This document shows positions 46,003 to 55,142 of a DNA stretch of 64,000 bases, piece by piece (the stretch's first letter is position 1; each line of letters begins with the position of its first letter). The stretch comes from Parabacteroides distasonis ATCC 8503 (GTDB lineage Bacteria > Bacteroidota > Bacteroidia > Bacteroidales > Tannerellaceae). Where the stretch lies: assembly GCF_000012845.1 (NCBI RefSeq), contig NC_009615.1, positions 1,511,501-1,575,500 of the forward strand. Direction: 5' to 3'. Made by a program: the position numbers and the translations under genes. The notes below the pieces were generated by a model that was not told the origin of the DNA, did not search any database, and was given only the letters and a program-made list of their open reading frames with translations.

Positions 46003-46035
46003 TTCGAACCCGCCTTTCATTTCTATCGGAAGTAA

Positions 46036-47043
46036 TTATTGGATCGTGCGAGCCTCAACTCCTTCGGTCGTAATCTCCACGGGATTGATCAATCCCTCCT
46101 CGTTGAACGTCATCTTCTCGATACAAGTCTCCCGGTGGTCACGTGTCTTGACCCCGGCCGGCCGGCGATGGTACACGATGTAGTAATCTTCCGAATTCGG
46201 CACATGCATGATCGAGTGGTGACCCGCTCCGTTTGCCATATCGAAATTTTGCCGCAAGACCTCCCCGATACGATTGAACGGGCCAAAAGGAGAATCGGAG
46301 ATGGCGTAAGCGACCTTGTAATCCGGTCCGGTCCAGCCACCCTCACTCCACATGAAGTAATATTTACCATTCTTCTTAAACATAAACGGGCCTTCCACGT
46401 AATCCTTGGGAGTTACCTCTTTATAAATCGTTCCGTCCTCAAACGGTATAAGTCCGGTAAAGTCTTTATTCAAGCGTACCATGTTGCAGTGCTTCCAACC
46501 ACCGTAATACATATAATACTCATCATTGTCAGCGTCGTGGAAAACAAACTGGTCGATCGGCTGCGCCCCATTCACGATCTCGTTGATCAGCGGCTTACCC
46601 AGCAAATCCTTATAAGGCCCTTCCGGACGATCGCTCACGGCAACACCGATACCTCCGATCTCTCCCTCGTGCACGTCATTCGCCCCAAAGAAAAGATAAT
46701 ACTTACCGTCCTTGTTGATTACTGAAGGAGCCCACATAGCGATCTTCGCCCATTTCACCTCTGCCGTATCAAGAATGGCGGTATGCTTAGTCCAACTCAC
46801 CAAATCCTTGGAAGAGAAGCAATCGAAGAAGGTTTGCTTCTCATATAAATCACTCGTAGTCGGGTAAATCCAATAGGTATCCCCGTAAATAATTCCCTCC
46901 GGATCGGCGTACCAACCCTCGAATACAGGATTACCACTCTTCGCTACCTCTTCGCTTGGAGCCTGTTTAGGACCCCCGCAGGACATCAAGGCACCGGCCA
47001 TCAATACTGTGTAAAACAGGCTTTTCTTTCCGTTTATCATCAA
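46036..47043 (-). CDS. Glycoside hydrolase family 43 lipoprotein
   Basis: This 335-residue five-bladed beta-propeller enzyme has a lipoprotein signal (YTVLMAGALMSCGGPK). The catalytic base is in WYADPEGIIYGDTYWIYPT near residue 45 and the general acid in DYVEGPFMFKKNGKYYFMWS near residue 215. Members act as alpha-L-arabinofuranosidases, beta-xylosidases or arabinanases; the exact substrate is open. It follows the serine ammonia-lyase gene after 36 bp, an unusual partner, so co-transcription may be incidental. Confidence 0.88.
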   Translation of the reverse strand: MMINGKKSLFYTVLMAGALMSCGGPKQAPSEEVAKSGNPVFEGWYADPEGIIYGDTYWIYPTTSDLYEKQTFFDCFSSKDLVSWTKHTAILDTAEVKWAKIAMWAPSVINKDGKYYLFFGANDVHEGEIGGIGVAVSDRPEGPYKDLLGKPLINEIVNGAQPIDQFVFHDADNDEYYMYYGGWKHCNMVRLNKDFTGLIPFEDGTIYKEVTPKDYVEGPFMFKKNGKYYFMWSEGGWTGPDYKVAYAISDSPFGPFNRIGEVLRQNFDMANGAGHHSIMHVPNSEDYYIVYHRRPAGVKTRDHRETCIEKMTFNEEGLINPVEITTEGVEARTIQ

Positions 47044-47079
47044 TAGTAGATTATTTATTAGTAAATCAAATAGTATCTT

Positions 47080-48291
47080 TTAATTATTCGAGTTCTCCAT
47101 GTTCTTCGCCAAACCACCTTCCGAGGTCTCCTTATAAAGACTGGGCAAATCATTACCTGTCTGGCGCATCACCTCAACCACCTGATCAAAACTTACCCGG
47201 TGTTTTCCGTCGGAGAAGTTCGAGAACGTATTCGCGTCAAGTGCACGGGCGGCGGCAAAAGCGTTTCGCTCGATACAAGGGATTTGTACCAAGCCACAAA
47301 CAGGATCGCAAGTCAATCCCAAGTGATGCTCCAATCCCATCTCGGCGGCATACTCGATCTGCGCGGGCGTACCACCAAACAACTGACTGGCGGCAGCGGC
47401 AGCCATAGCGCAAGCCACGCCAACCTCACCTTGGCAACCTACCTCTGCCCCCGATACGGAGGCATTCGTACGCACCACATTTCCAAACAAGCCTGCCGTA
47501 GCCAACGCACGCAATATACGGGAATCACGGAACTCACGCGTCTCCTTCAAGTGATAAAGGACCGCAGGCATTACACCGCAAGAACCACAAGTCGGAGCGG
47601 TCACGATCTTCCCACCGCACGCATTCTCCTCAGACACCGCCAAGGCATAGGCATACACCATTCCCCGGCTCTTGATACTGCTGCCATAACCTTTCGCACG
47701 GATCATATAATCGGAAGCCTTACGACGAATGCCCAAACCTCCCGGCAAGATGCCTTCCGCTTCCAGACCACGACGAACCGCATCCTGCATCACTTCCCAT
47801 ACCTCAGCCAGATAATCCCAGATAGAAGGGCCTTCGTGCTGCTCGACATATTCCCAATAGGAATGGCCAGTCTTCTCACACCAAGCCTGTATCTCCTTGA
47901 TCGTATGCATATCGTATACTTGCTCCGTCCTCAACTCATTGAAAGACTCGTTCGCCAAGGTTCCCCCGCCGATACTATATACGGTCCACGTATCCAGCTC
48001 CTCGCCACTCTCATTATACGACTCGAACAACATCCCGTTCGGGTGGAACGGCAAGAAAGTCTTGGGTTCCCAAGTAATATTTGTCTTCGCGACCGGCTGT
48101 AATACCTCAAGAATAGCCGCGTCCGTCATATGGCCTTTTCCCGTAGCCGCCAGACTACCATATAAGGTTACGTTAAAACGAACAGCGCCCCGGTTACGTT
48201 CCAAGAACATTTGTGCCGCACGCATCGGCCCCATAGTATGACTACTTGAAGGGCCATGACCCATCCGGTATATTTGTTTGATTGATTCCAT
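47080..48291 (-). CDS. sdaA: L-serine ammonia-lyase, single-chain iron-sulfur type
   Basis: This 403-residue enzyme deaminates L-serine to pyruvate with a [4Fe-4S] cluster. The beta domain opens with YRMGHGPSSSHTMGPMRAAQ, and the alpha domain carries the cluster cysteines in APTCGSCGVMPAV and TCDPVCGLVQIPCIERNA. Alpha and beta parts are fused in the beta-alpha order of E. coli SdaA, somewhat shorter than that protein. It sits between an acyltransferase gene and the GH43 gene. Confidence 0.94.
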   Translation of the reverse strand: MESIKQIYRMGHGPSSSHTMGPMRAAQMFLERNRGAVRFNVTLYGSLAATGKGHMTDAAILEVLQPVAKTNITWEPKTFLPFHPNGMLFESYNESGEELDTWTVYSIGGGTLANESFNELRTEQVYDMHTIKEIQAWCEKTGHSYWEYVEQHEGPSIWDYLAEVWEVMQDAVRRGLEAEGILPGGLGIRRKASDYMIRAKGYGSSIKSRGMVYAYALAVSEENACGGKIVTAPTCGSCGVMPAVLYHLKETREFRDSRILRALATAGLFGNVVRTNASVSGAEVGCQGEVGVACAMAAAAASQLFGGTPAQIEYAAEMGLEHHLGLTCDPVCGLVQIPCIERNAFAAARALDANTFSNFSDGKHRVSFDQVVEVMRQTGNDLPSLYKETSEGGLAKNMENSNN

Positions 48292-48318
48292 CTTTCTTCG
48301 ATCTAAGTTTTCTTGTTT

Positions 48319-49455
48319 CTATACTTTAAGGAAAATATTATGTTTATAAAACGCATACAAAAGTACATAAATTACCGATACATTGCACATGGCAATGAGC
48401 ACCGGATAATAATTTCCTAAATATTGCTGGGTTCCGAAAAACAAGGATTCGCCGATACACCTAAAACTTACCACGTTAGTAAGCATATAAGCCAGTATTG
48501 AATTCATGCCGTACACTTTCAGCCAAGTCGTATACTTTCGATGCCCTTTATAGTCGATCCAATAATAGAACAACCCCATAAGCAAGAAACAGTACCCACT
48601 GCTCACCAATACCATCGAACTGGTCCACAGTTTCTTAATAACGGGAAGCTCGATACCCCAAAGCCATCCGGCGATAACCATACCCAGACCAATACCGAAT
48701 AACATCCGTAATTTGAGCCGCTCGGAATATAATTTGTTCTTTAGGATATATCCGGCGAACAACCCGGTCAACACGGTTACCCCGAAATTCAAGCTGCTCA
48801 GTATCCATGTATAACGATACCAAGTAGCGAATATCACCTCCCCGTTCTCCACCGTCGCCCCATCCCGGAAACGTCCCAGTACGGTGCGATCGATCCATTC
48901 GGCCAAATTACTATCCGGTGTGTACGAACCTCCCCCATAGTTACCGACCGTAATAAACTCCATCGCTCCCCAAAAGATTAATAAAAGAGCCGCCGCTATA
49001 CCGATCTGTACCCGTATCCTTACATACAAGAATAACAAGGAAGCAATCAAATACCCCATAGCGATCGACTGCAAAGTATTTGAATACAGATAAACCCGGT
49101 CTGGGTCCAAAGCCAATAAATTACCTTGGCACATCATACCGAAGACCCAAAGCAGTAGCACCCGTTTCCCGATCCGCCGATATACCGCCATCTTATCGGG
49201 CATATCCTTATAACGAGACAAAGAGAAAGGCATGGAAACTCCCGCCATGAATAAGAATAAGGGCATCACGAGATCCCACGTAGAAAATCCCTCCCATTCC
49301 ACATGCGAGAATCCCCACATAAAAGAATTAAACCAAGGCATATCAATCGCATGGGCCAGCGGATGCAACACCATCTCCAACACCACTAAGCAAAAAAGGT
49401 CGAAGCCACGGAGTACGTCCAATGACTCCAACCGATTTAATTTCTTCTTCTCCAT
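48319..49455 (-). CDS. Membrane acyltransferase-like protein, DUF5009/HGSNAT type (copy 2)
   Basis: This 378-residue protein with about ten helices opens with RLESLDVLRGFDLFCLVVLE, the signature of the heparan-alpha-glucosaminide N-acetyltransferase/DUF5009 family, and keeps LVMPLFLFMAGVSMPFSLSR near residue 65 and LKVYGMNSILAYMLTNVVSF near residue 315. Such proteins may move acetyl groups from acetyl-CoA across the membrane to glycans. It is a diverged paralogue of the next gene, 7 bp away. Confidence 0.82.
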   Translation of the reverse strand: MEKKKLNRLESLDVLRGFDLFCLVVLEMVLHPLAHAIDMPWFNSFMWGFSHVEWEGFSTWDLVMPLFLFMAGVSMPFSLSRYKDMPDKMAVYRRIGKRVLLLWVFGMMCQGNLLALDPDRVYLYSNTLQSIAMGYLIASLLFLYVRIRVQIGIAAALLLIFWGAMEFITVGNYGGGSYTPDSNLAEWIDRTVLGRFRDGATVENGEVIFATWYRYTWILSSLNFGVTVLTGLFAGYILKNKLYSERLKLRMLFGIGLGMVIAGWLWGIELPVIKKLWTSSMVLVSSGYCFLLMGLFYYWIDYKGHRKYTTWLKVYGMNSILAYMLTNVVSFRCIGESLFFGTQQYLGNYYPVLIAMCNVSVIYVLLYAFYKHNIFLKV

Positions 49456-49462
49456 CCGTCTA

Positions 49463-50581
49463 TTATACTTTCAAGAAAATACGTTGGCGATATAAGAAAT
49501 ACAAGAATCCCCAACAAACAGCGATATATGCGATAGCGCTAACCAAAGGCTGGGCGGTCTCGGGCATCAATTTCGCCAACCCTCCGAATATAGCCTCGGA
49601 AGTATAGGAGAAACGGATGAAACGCTGTGCCAAATAGATCGTAATAGAGTTCATGCCGATCACGGTAAAAAACAAGGTCCATTTACGCCACCCCAATACA
49701 TCTATGATATAGAAGAACAAAGCAAACATCCAAACGGAATAAGCACCTACCACACAGACAAAAGAGCTTGTCCATAGCTTCTTATTGATAGGGAAGACCA
49801 AGCTCCATAACAAGCCGACGATCAACAATACAGCTCCCGCTCCTACTAAACAAAGCACTTTATTTCGGTCGGTCAGCCCCTCTTTCCGTAACTTAATCCA
49901 TTCACCAGTGAACATACCCAACATTGCCGTGGCAATCGCAGGGACGGTGGAGAATAAACCCTCCGGATCAAAAACAGTCTCGTGCAAACGTCCGGGAAGA
50001 AACAGGCGGTCAATATACCCTACCAAGTTTCCCTCGAGCGTGAATGGCCCCGCTCCACCGGCGTCCGGCACAGGCACAAAAGCCATCGCCAGCCAATAGC
50101 CAACCAAAATAAGAACCGTTATCCCCGCACGCACTTTCCAACCGAAACGGACAAACAACAAGGCTGCGAACATCCATCCCAACCCGATACGCGCCAGCAC
50201 GCTCGCACAACGCAGGTGGTCAAATTCGAACGACAATAGCCCGTTATATACCAATCCCAAGAAAACCAAGGTAATCCCCCGACGGACGATCTTCTTATAA
50301 ATCGCCCCTTCCGTCATACCTTTTCCTCGTTGCTTCTCTAGTGAGAACGGAAACGAGATACCCGCAATAAAGAGGAACAATGGGAAGATCGTGTCGTGAT
50401 GCGCCAATCCGTTCCATTCCACATGTTCCATCTGCCCGGCTATCGCCTGAAAAAAAGGATTCGGAAACAATGTCGCCAAAGCGACAAATAAAGAAGCACC
50501 GCCCATAATAAAGAGCATGTCAAAACCCCTAAGGGCATCCAATGATTGCAACCGCTGGGGTTGTTGTTTTTGTTTTTCCAT
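49463..50581 (-). CDS. Membrane acyltransferase-like protein, DUF5009/HGSNAT type (copy 1)
   Basis: This 372-residue paralogue of the following gene has RLQSLDALRGFDMLFIMGGA, HDTIFPLFLFIAGISFPFSL and FTVIGMNSITIYLAQRFIRF in the same positions. The kept histidine in WNGLAHHDTIFP corresponds to the region of the acetyl-accepting histidine in the family, whereas copy 2 reads WEGFSTWDLVMP there, so only this copy may be active as an acetyltransferase. It is first in a likely operon with copy 2, sdaA and the GH43 gene. Confidence 0.82.
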   Translation of the reverse strand: MEKQKQQPQRLQSLDALRGFDMLFIMGGASLFVALATLFPNPFFQAIAGQMEHVEWNGLAHHDTIFPLFLFIAGISFPFSLEKQRGKGMTEGAIYKKIVRRGITLVFLGLVYNGLLSFEFDHLRCASVLARIGLGWMFAALLFVRFGWKVRAGITVLILVGYWLAMAFVPVPDAGGAGPFTLEGNLVGYIDRLFLPGRLHETVFDPEGLFSTVPAIATAMLGMFTGEWIKLRKEGLTDRNKVLCLVGAGAVLLIVGLLWSLVFPINKKLWTSSFVCVVGAYSVWMFALFFYIIDVLGWRKWTLFFTVIGMNSITIYLAQRFIRFSYTSEAIFGGLAKLMPETAQPLVSAIAYIAVCWGFLYFLYRQRIFLKV

Positions 50582-50608
50582 ATAATCTATTTACATTTAA
50601 AGTCAACA

Positions 50609-50616
50609 CAAATATA
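50609..50616 (-). promoter_or_regulatory. Putative -7 element of the acyltransferase operon
   Basis: On the minus strand TATATTTG matches TAnnTTTG exactly, 28 bp before the start codon; no -33 TTTG at normal spacing. Confidence 0.45.
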
Positions 50617-50696
50617 CTCAAACTCACTTACATACGAATGGGATTTGACATAAAAGACGCTCCTAATCTTTCCCCTCGCATTTAGCCTCCAGTTTT

Positions 50697-51866
50697 TCAG
50701 CGTACGCTTCTTTCCTCATCAGATATAGATGAATAAAAAGGAGTTATAAAGTTCAGAAAACCATAGCGAACCTCTTCATTGGGAAATTCGAGTTTATAAA
50801 GTTTAAAACGGGGATCATACTCCTTTATGGTCAAATATCCACTCTGATAAAGAAGGGGGATCGGATTATTCCGTTCCGCACAGTATTCGGTAAAGGCCGA
50901 AGCTTGTGTCTCTACGCCATCAATCAGGATACGCAGATCAAACTCGCTTTTCTTTAATAATTCGACAAGAAACGTAGGCGTACCGGTCTGAAACCAATAA
51001 TCGCCAAACTCTCTCTTCCGCAAGGCACTCAATGCGCTGAATGGATTAAAGACACCTTCTCGACTCGGATGAAAATGATACCCGTCATATTGCCGCACCA
51101 TTGTCTCCACGGTCTCTTTCCTTGATAAGGACTGCATCTGTCCCAACTGCTCTAATTCCGGTGTTAGATTATCGACCAACTCCGCATGGGTAATCCCGCA
51201 AAGTGTCGCATAGTCATAGTCTAAACTTATATCATTGAGTTGGTTCAAATCACTGAAAACACTCACTTGCGCAAATTTGGTAACTCCGGTAAGAAAGACA
51301 AAACGTAAATAACGATCCGCACTCTTGAGCACTCCATAAAACGCTTTCATGATATGTCGATACGCCTCTTGCAAGGGTTCGTTATGAATCGTTTGCAAAA
51401 GAGGTTTATCATATTCGTCAATCAAGACTACTACTTGTCTGCCCGTTTGTTCCCATGCACGACGAATCACGTAAAAAAAACGTTCTTCCGGAGCTCGCAA
51501 TTTCATCTCATCGCCGTAAACAGCCTCCCACATTTCAAGATATTGGTTCAATATAGCCACCAAATCTGCCTCCGACTCATATTTGCGTGCGTTCAAATCC
51601 AAATGCAATACCGGATAAACATTCCAATCCTGCTCTAGCTGATCGATAGCCAATCCTTTAAACAGTTCTTTTTTCCCTTGGAAATAGGCTTCTAACGTAG
51701 ATATCAATAAACTTTTCCCAAAACGGTGAGGACGACTCAGAAAGTAAGGCTTACCTTTCGTCACCAATTGGTAAATCAAGGCAGTCTTATCCACATATAA
51801 ATAGTTCTCATTCCGAATATTTTCGAAACTCTGTATTCCTATCGGTAATTTACGCATAGTCGTCAT
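50697..51866 (-). CDS. AAA-ATPase-like protein lacking the C-terminal nuclease domain
   Basis: This 389-residue protein is the N-terminal part of the AAA-ATPase_like/PDDEXK_9 family that is very common in Bacteroidales. Walker A is RPHRFGKSLLISTLEAYFQG near residue 42 and Walker B is VVVLIDEYDKPLLQ near residue 145. Full-length relatives have about 520 residues with a PD-(D/E)XK nuclease at the C-terminus; here the frame stops at YSSISDEERSVR, before that domain, so the gene is truncated and may be non-functional. An ATG three codons in (51857) is the more family-like start. Confidence 0.82.
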   Translation of the reverse strand: MTTMRKLPIGIQSFENIRNENYLYVDKTALIYQLVTKGKPYFLSRPHRFGKSLLISTLEAYFQGKKELFKGLAIDQLEQDWNVYPVLHLDLNARKYESEADLVAILNQYLEMWEAVYGDEMKLRAPEERFFYVIRRAWEQTGRQVVVLIDEYDKPLLQTIHNEPLQEAYRHIMKAFYGVLKSADRYLRFVFLTGVTKFAQVSVFSDLNQLNDISLDYDYATLCGITHAELVDNLTPELEQLGQMQSLSRKETVETMVRQYDGYHFHPSREGVFNPFSALSALRKREFGDYWFQTGTPTFLVELLKKSEFDLRILIDGVETQASAFTEYCAERNNPIPLLYQSGYLTIKEYDPRFKLYKLEFPNEEVRYGFLNFITPFYSSISDEERSVR

Positions 51867-51897
51867 AACCTTTTTTCTTACTACACCTGTTGTCGAA

Positions 51898-51905
51898 CAA
51901 AGATA
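51898..51905 (-). promoter_or_regulatory. Putative -7 element of the AAA-ATPase-like gene
   Basis: On the minus strand TATCTTTG matches TAnnTTTG exactly, about 32 bp before the start codon. Confidence 0.45.
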
Positions 51906-51974
51906 GAACTTTTTTCCGGAACAAGTCTCCGATTTTAGCTTTCACTCTATGAAATACTCAATTTTTTCTACACT

Positions 51975-52030
51975 AATAGAGGGCGATATTTTACTTTCCA
52001 TAAGCTGGAAGTAGAATATCGCCCTCTATT
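51975..52030 (-). terminator. Long hairpin at the end of the polysaccharide operon
   Basis: A perfect 16-bp stem (51975-51990 with 52015-52030; AATAGAGGGCGATATT with AATATCGCCCTCTATT) is extended inward by TCCA/TGGA and neighbouring pairs. It lies 67 bp beyond the last gene of the operon and upstream of the AAA-ATPase promoter, so it probably insulates the two units. The T-run is better on the plus strand than on the minus strand. Confidence 0.7.
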
Positions 52031-52096
52031 TTACAAGACAGTTTGTCTATGAGTAAGCACTAGATCTAAGGCATACAAATATTTCACTGAGTAAGA

Positions 52097-52849
52097 TCAC
52101 CTCATAGCCTTAGCAAAAGCTCTAATCGCATAATGAATAAAATAATAAACAGCCTTATACACCGGCAAATCCATCTCATTTCTCAAAATGTTCCACTGCC
52201 AACGCATGGCTTTTAATTTATTCGAAGAGACCGAATGGTCACTAACTCGGTAAAGAGCCGTCACCGTATTTGTGTTCTGCGCTTTATACCCTTGCTTTAA
52301 GATAGAAAGCCAACATACATAATCCTCATGCCCAATTTCCTTGAAAAATATCTTTCCCGTCAAGGCTGAATCATACATGGCTGTCAAGCATCCTATACAA
52401 TTCCCTTTCAACAACAAACGATAATCAACCTCACAAGGAGCTATTACCTCACGCCCGCATCGCTCTCCGCCTAGACTTACTTTCTCATAGTTAGAGAAAA
52501 CAATAGCGACCTCGGATTTCTCGAAGACTTTTAACTGATCGCTTAGCTTATTCGGTAACCATATATCATCGCTATCCAAGAAAGCAATATACCGTCCTTT
52601 CGCTTCCTTTATTCCCATATTACGGGGTAACGTAGGCGAACCGGATGGTTTATCCGTCCGTAAATATCGAATACGGGAATCTATTCTCGCATACTTTTGA
52701 ATGATTGAGAGTGAATCATCACTAGAACAATCATCCACAATAATCATCTCCCAATCCCCAAACGATTGAGCCAATACGGACTCAATCGCTTGGGATATAA
52801 AAGGAGCCGCATTATAACACGGGGTTATAATGGATACAAGAGGCAACAC
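52097..52849 (-). CDS. Glycosyltransferase family 2 (polysaccharide operon)
   Basis: This 250-residue GT-A enzyme adds one sugar of the polysaccharide repeat on the cytoplasmic side. It shows SIITPCYNAAPFISQAIESV at the N-terminus, the IIVDDCSSDDSL nucleotide-sugar site near residue 37 and the metal-binding AFLDSDDIW near residue 92. A short basic, aromatic C-terminus may associate with the membrane. It is the last gene of the operon. Confidence 0.9.
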   Translation of the reverse strand: MLPLVSIITPCYNAAPFISQAIESVLAQSFGDWEMIIVDDCSSDDSLSIIQKYARIDSRIRYLRTDKPSGSPTLPRNMGIKEAKGRYIAFLDSDDIWLPNKLSDQLKVFEKSEVAIVFSNYEKVSLGGERCGREVIAPCEVDYRLLLKGNCIGCLTAMYDSALTGKIFFKEIGHEDYVCWLSILKQGYKAQNTNTVTALYRVSDHSVSSNKLKAMRWQWNILRNEMDLPVYKAVYYFIHYAIRAFAKAMR

Positions 52850-52864
52850 GTTAAATACAAATGA

Positions 52865-54322
52865 TTATTTAAATAAATAACGTTTCAACTTAGCGAATGC
52901 CTTAAGCGAACGTTTCAAGTCTGAAGGATTACGCAAACCGACTCTCAGCCTGTGTAAAATGTAACTGGCACGTAAATAATATTTCTTCCGTGCCCTATTA
53001 CAGAAATCAACCATTTCCCCTGCGGAAAGATCCGGTAAAGACAATACGGTGTTATGTGTACCATCCGGCAAACAATACTTCTCATAATCCGTCTCTATAT
53101 AGTTATTTTCCCTCGCCCACTGATAAGCCTCCGTACCGGGATAAGGTATCAACGGGAAAAACTGGGCGGTATCCGTATTCAACCTTAACGCTAACCGAAG
53201 AGTCTCTTCCATGGTTTCCCGGGTTTCGCCTTGGTTACCGACCATATAACAAGCATGTATTAACAAGCCCGCCTTTTTAGCGTTGGCAACATACTGATAG
53301 AAATATTCCACCTTCGTTCCTTTCTTGATGTTATCCAATATCTGTTGGCTACCACTCTCTATACCCGGAATAATCAAACGACATCCGGCCTTTTTCATAG
53401 CCAACATCGTTTCCAAATCAAGGTCCACACGAGCATTACATAACCATTTCAGCCGTTTATTCAATTTCTTTTCCACTAACAAACGACAAATGTCCAATAC
53501 TCGCTTCTTATTGGCTGTAAATGTATCATCCTCGATTACTACCTCCTTCACATCTGGGAAATTAGCGGCAATGTATTCGAACTCGGCCACCACATTCTCT
53601 GCGGATCGTGCCCGAAAAGCATGCCCATGCATCGTTTGCGGGTAGACACAGAAATTACAACGGAAGGGACATCCACGCCCGGTAAATATCTGGATAGAGG
53701 GATATGTGGCAGCAGCGAAAAAGTAATCCCTCTCATTTAAATGTTCCTTGATAAATTGAGAAGCGAAAGGAAGATCATCCAAATTCTTCATCGGTGGCAT
53801 AGGCGCGGTTCGTACAAACTCCTTCCCGTCCCAAAAACAAAGCCCTCGAACCTCCCGCAGATCCTTTCCTGCGTCCAGAACATTCGCTAGCTCATTCACG
53901 ATACAATCATATTCCCCAATAGCGACCGCATCCACCGCATTCGAATAACCCAACGTCTCTTCTGCGCAAGCCGAAGGATGAGTCCCCACAAGCACGACAA
54001 ACGAGTGAGGATACAATGCCTTCAGCTTCCCGGCAAAAGCAACGTCACTTTTAATGGAAGGCGTACTTGTATCTAAAACAAACAATGAATGCTCATTATC
54101 CGTCTTCCGAATAATGTTTAAAGACTGTTCCTCATTTAACTGTTTAGCTGGAGCATCCAAAAAAGAGACATTATGTCCCTGTTTGCTTGAATACAAAGCC
54201 GCATAAATCAGCCATAGAGGATAATATAAAGCCCCACTTTTCGTAATTGCCGGACTACGGGATTCTCTGGAGAACTTCCCGAATTCGGCTTTGAAAGGGG
54301 GATTGATGAAATAGATGTTCAT
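52865..54322 (-). CDS. Cobalamin-binding radical SAM enzyme
   Basis: This 485-residue protein has an N-terminal B12-binding Rossmann domain (about 1-140, with YPHSFVVLVGTHPSACAEE) and a radical SAM barrel with the cluster motif FTGRGCPFRCNFCVYPQ near residue 215 (CX3CX2C), then EVVIEDDTFTANKKR and RLIIPGIESGSQQILDNIKK. B12 radical SAM proteins usually methylate unactivated carbons or rearrange carbon skeletons. Inside a polysaccharide operon it may modify a sugar, lipid carrier or polyol; the substrate is unknown. Confidence 0.88.
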   Translation of the reverse strand: MNIYFINPPFKAEFGKFSRESRSPAITKSGALYYPLWLIYAALYSSKQGHNVSFLDAPAKQLNEEQSLNIIRKTDNEHSLFVLDTSTPSIKSDVAFAGKLKALYPHSFVVLVGTHPSACAEETLGYSNAVDAVAIGEYDCIVNELANVLDAGKDLREVRGLCFWDGKEFVRTAPMPPMKNLDDLPFASQFIKEHLNERDYFFAAATYPSIQIFTGRGCPFRCNFCVYPQTMHGHAFRARSAENVVAEFEYIAANFPDVKEVVIEDDTFTANKKRVLDICRLLVEKKLNKRLKWLCNARVDLDLETMLAMKKAGCRLIIPGIESGSQQILDNIKKGTKVEYFYQYVANAKKAGLLIHACYMVGNQGETRETMEETLRLALRLNTDTAQFFPLIPYPGTEAYQWARENNYIETDYEKYCLPDGTHNTVLSLPDLSAGEMVDFCNRARKKYYLRASYILHRLRVGLRNPSDLKRSLKAFAKLKRYLFK

Positions 54323-54329
54323 AATAAAT

Positions 54330-55142
54330 CTATCGGGTTCTTAGTTTGTTAAACATATATATCGCTGTTCTGAATGACAGAACATAAAGCATAATCAGTA
54401 AATAGTAAAAAGGGAAGAATGAGATTCTATACAAAACAGCTGAAACCAAAAGCAGCAGAAAATAAGCGATGACTCTGAATCCATACAATCTGGATACATC
54501 GTAGCGGATAATATATTTCCGAAAACAAATATTGGTTGTTATATAAGGAGGCTTGGACGATTTAAACTCTAATGTTCGTACAAATGAATGTATCAGCAAT
54601 AATAACACTAATAGAGAAACGGATATGTTCTCGGGAAACAACAGGAAAGGGATAATGTAACGCAAACTTGAAAGAATGAAGTACAAAAACATCTTTACAT
54701 ATCCACTAAGACTATTGTACAGCAAGAACGAGATGAGCAACACCAATAACCCCACGGCAAAATAGATAGTGTGCGCATGGGGGAAAAAGAAATGGAGCAT
54801 CGTTAAAAATGCAATTGTCTGGATAATACGGGAAATATACACCACTCGCTTATGCTGATAATAAAAATCCAGTTCCGTCCCGTTGAGTCTCCATGTCGGA
54901 CTGTCATCCCTTTTGACTGTCTCCGTATCATTCTGAATATAGCCTATTTCATACACACATTCTACTATTAGCAGCGTTGATAATGACAAAGCCAACGTCT
55001 GAACGGTAAAACCCGTTTGCATTCCGTACAAAAAGACGATGGGCAGCAGATGGGTAAAAAACAACGATACGACCGCATGAGGCCTTGTCCGAAACAAATA
55101 GACCAAGGGGACGCAGAACAACGTAAAGTACTTTAAATACAT
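54330..55142 (-). CDS. Multi-pass membrane protein of unknown function
   Basis: This 270-residue protein is mostly hydrophobic with about six to eight membrane helices. A cytoplasmic-looking loop near residue 70 reads EIGYIQNDTETVKRDDSPTW, an acidic pattern that weakly recalls the prenyl-diphosphate sites of UbiA-type transferases, but the match is not good enough for assignment. It overlaps the start of the operon partner encoding the HAD protein by 10 bp. Codon use is A+T-rich like its upstream neighbours. Confidence 0.6.
   Translation of the reverse strand: MYLKYFTLFCVPLVYLFRTRPHAVVSLFFTHLLPIVFLYGMQTGFTVQTLALSLSTLLIVECVYEIGYIQNDTETVKRDDSPTWRLNGTELDFYYQHKRVVYISRIIQTIAFLTMLHFFFPHAHTIYFAVGLLVLLISFLLYNSLSGYVKMFLYFILSSLRYIIPFLLFPENISVSLLVLLLLIHSFVRTLEFKSSKPPYITTNICFRKYIIRYDVSRLYGFRVIAYFLLLLVSAVLYRISFFPFYYLLIMLYVLSFRTAIYMFNKLRTR

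Noticed and set aside
51975..52030. Attachment or recombination site at the edge of the capsule locus
   Set aside because: The symmetry fits a terminator hairpin between two units; no integrase or second copy is nearby.
54330..55142. UbiA-type prenyltransferase
   Set aside because: Only one acidic loop resembles the family; the second aspartate-rich motif is not evident.
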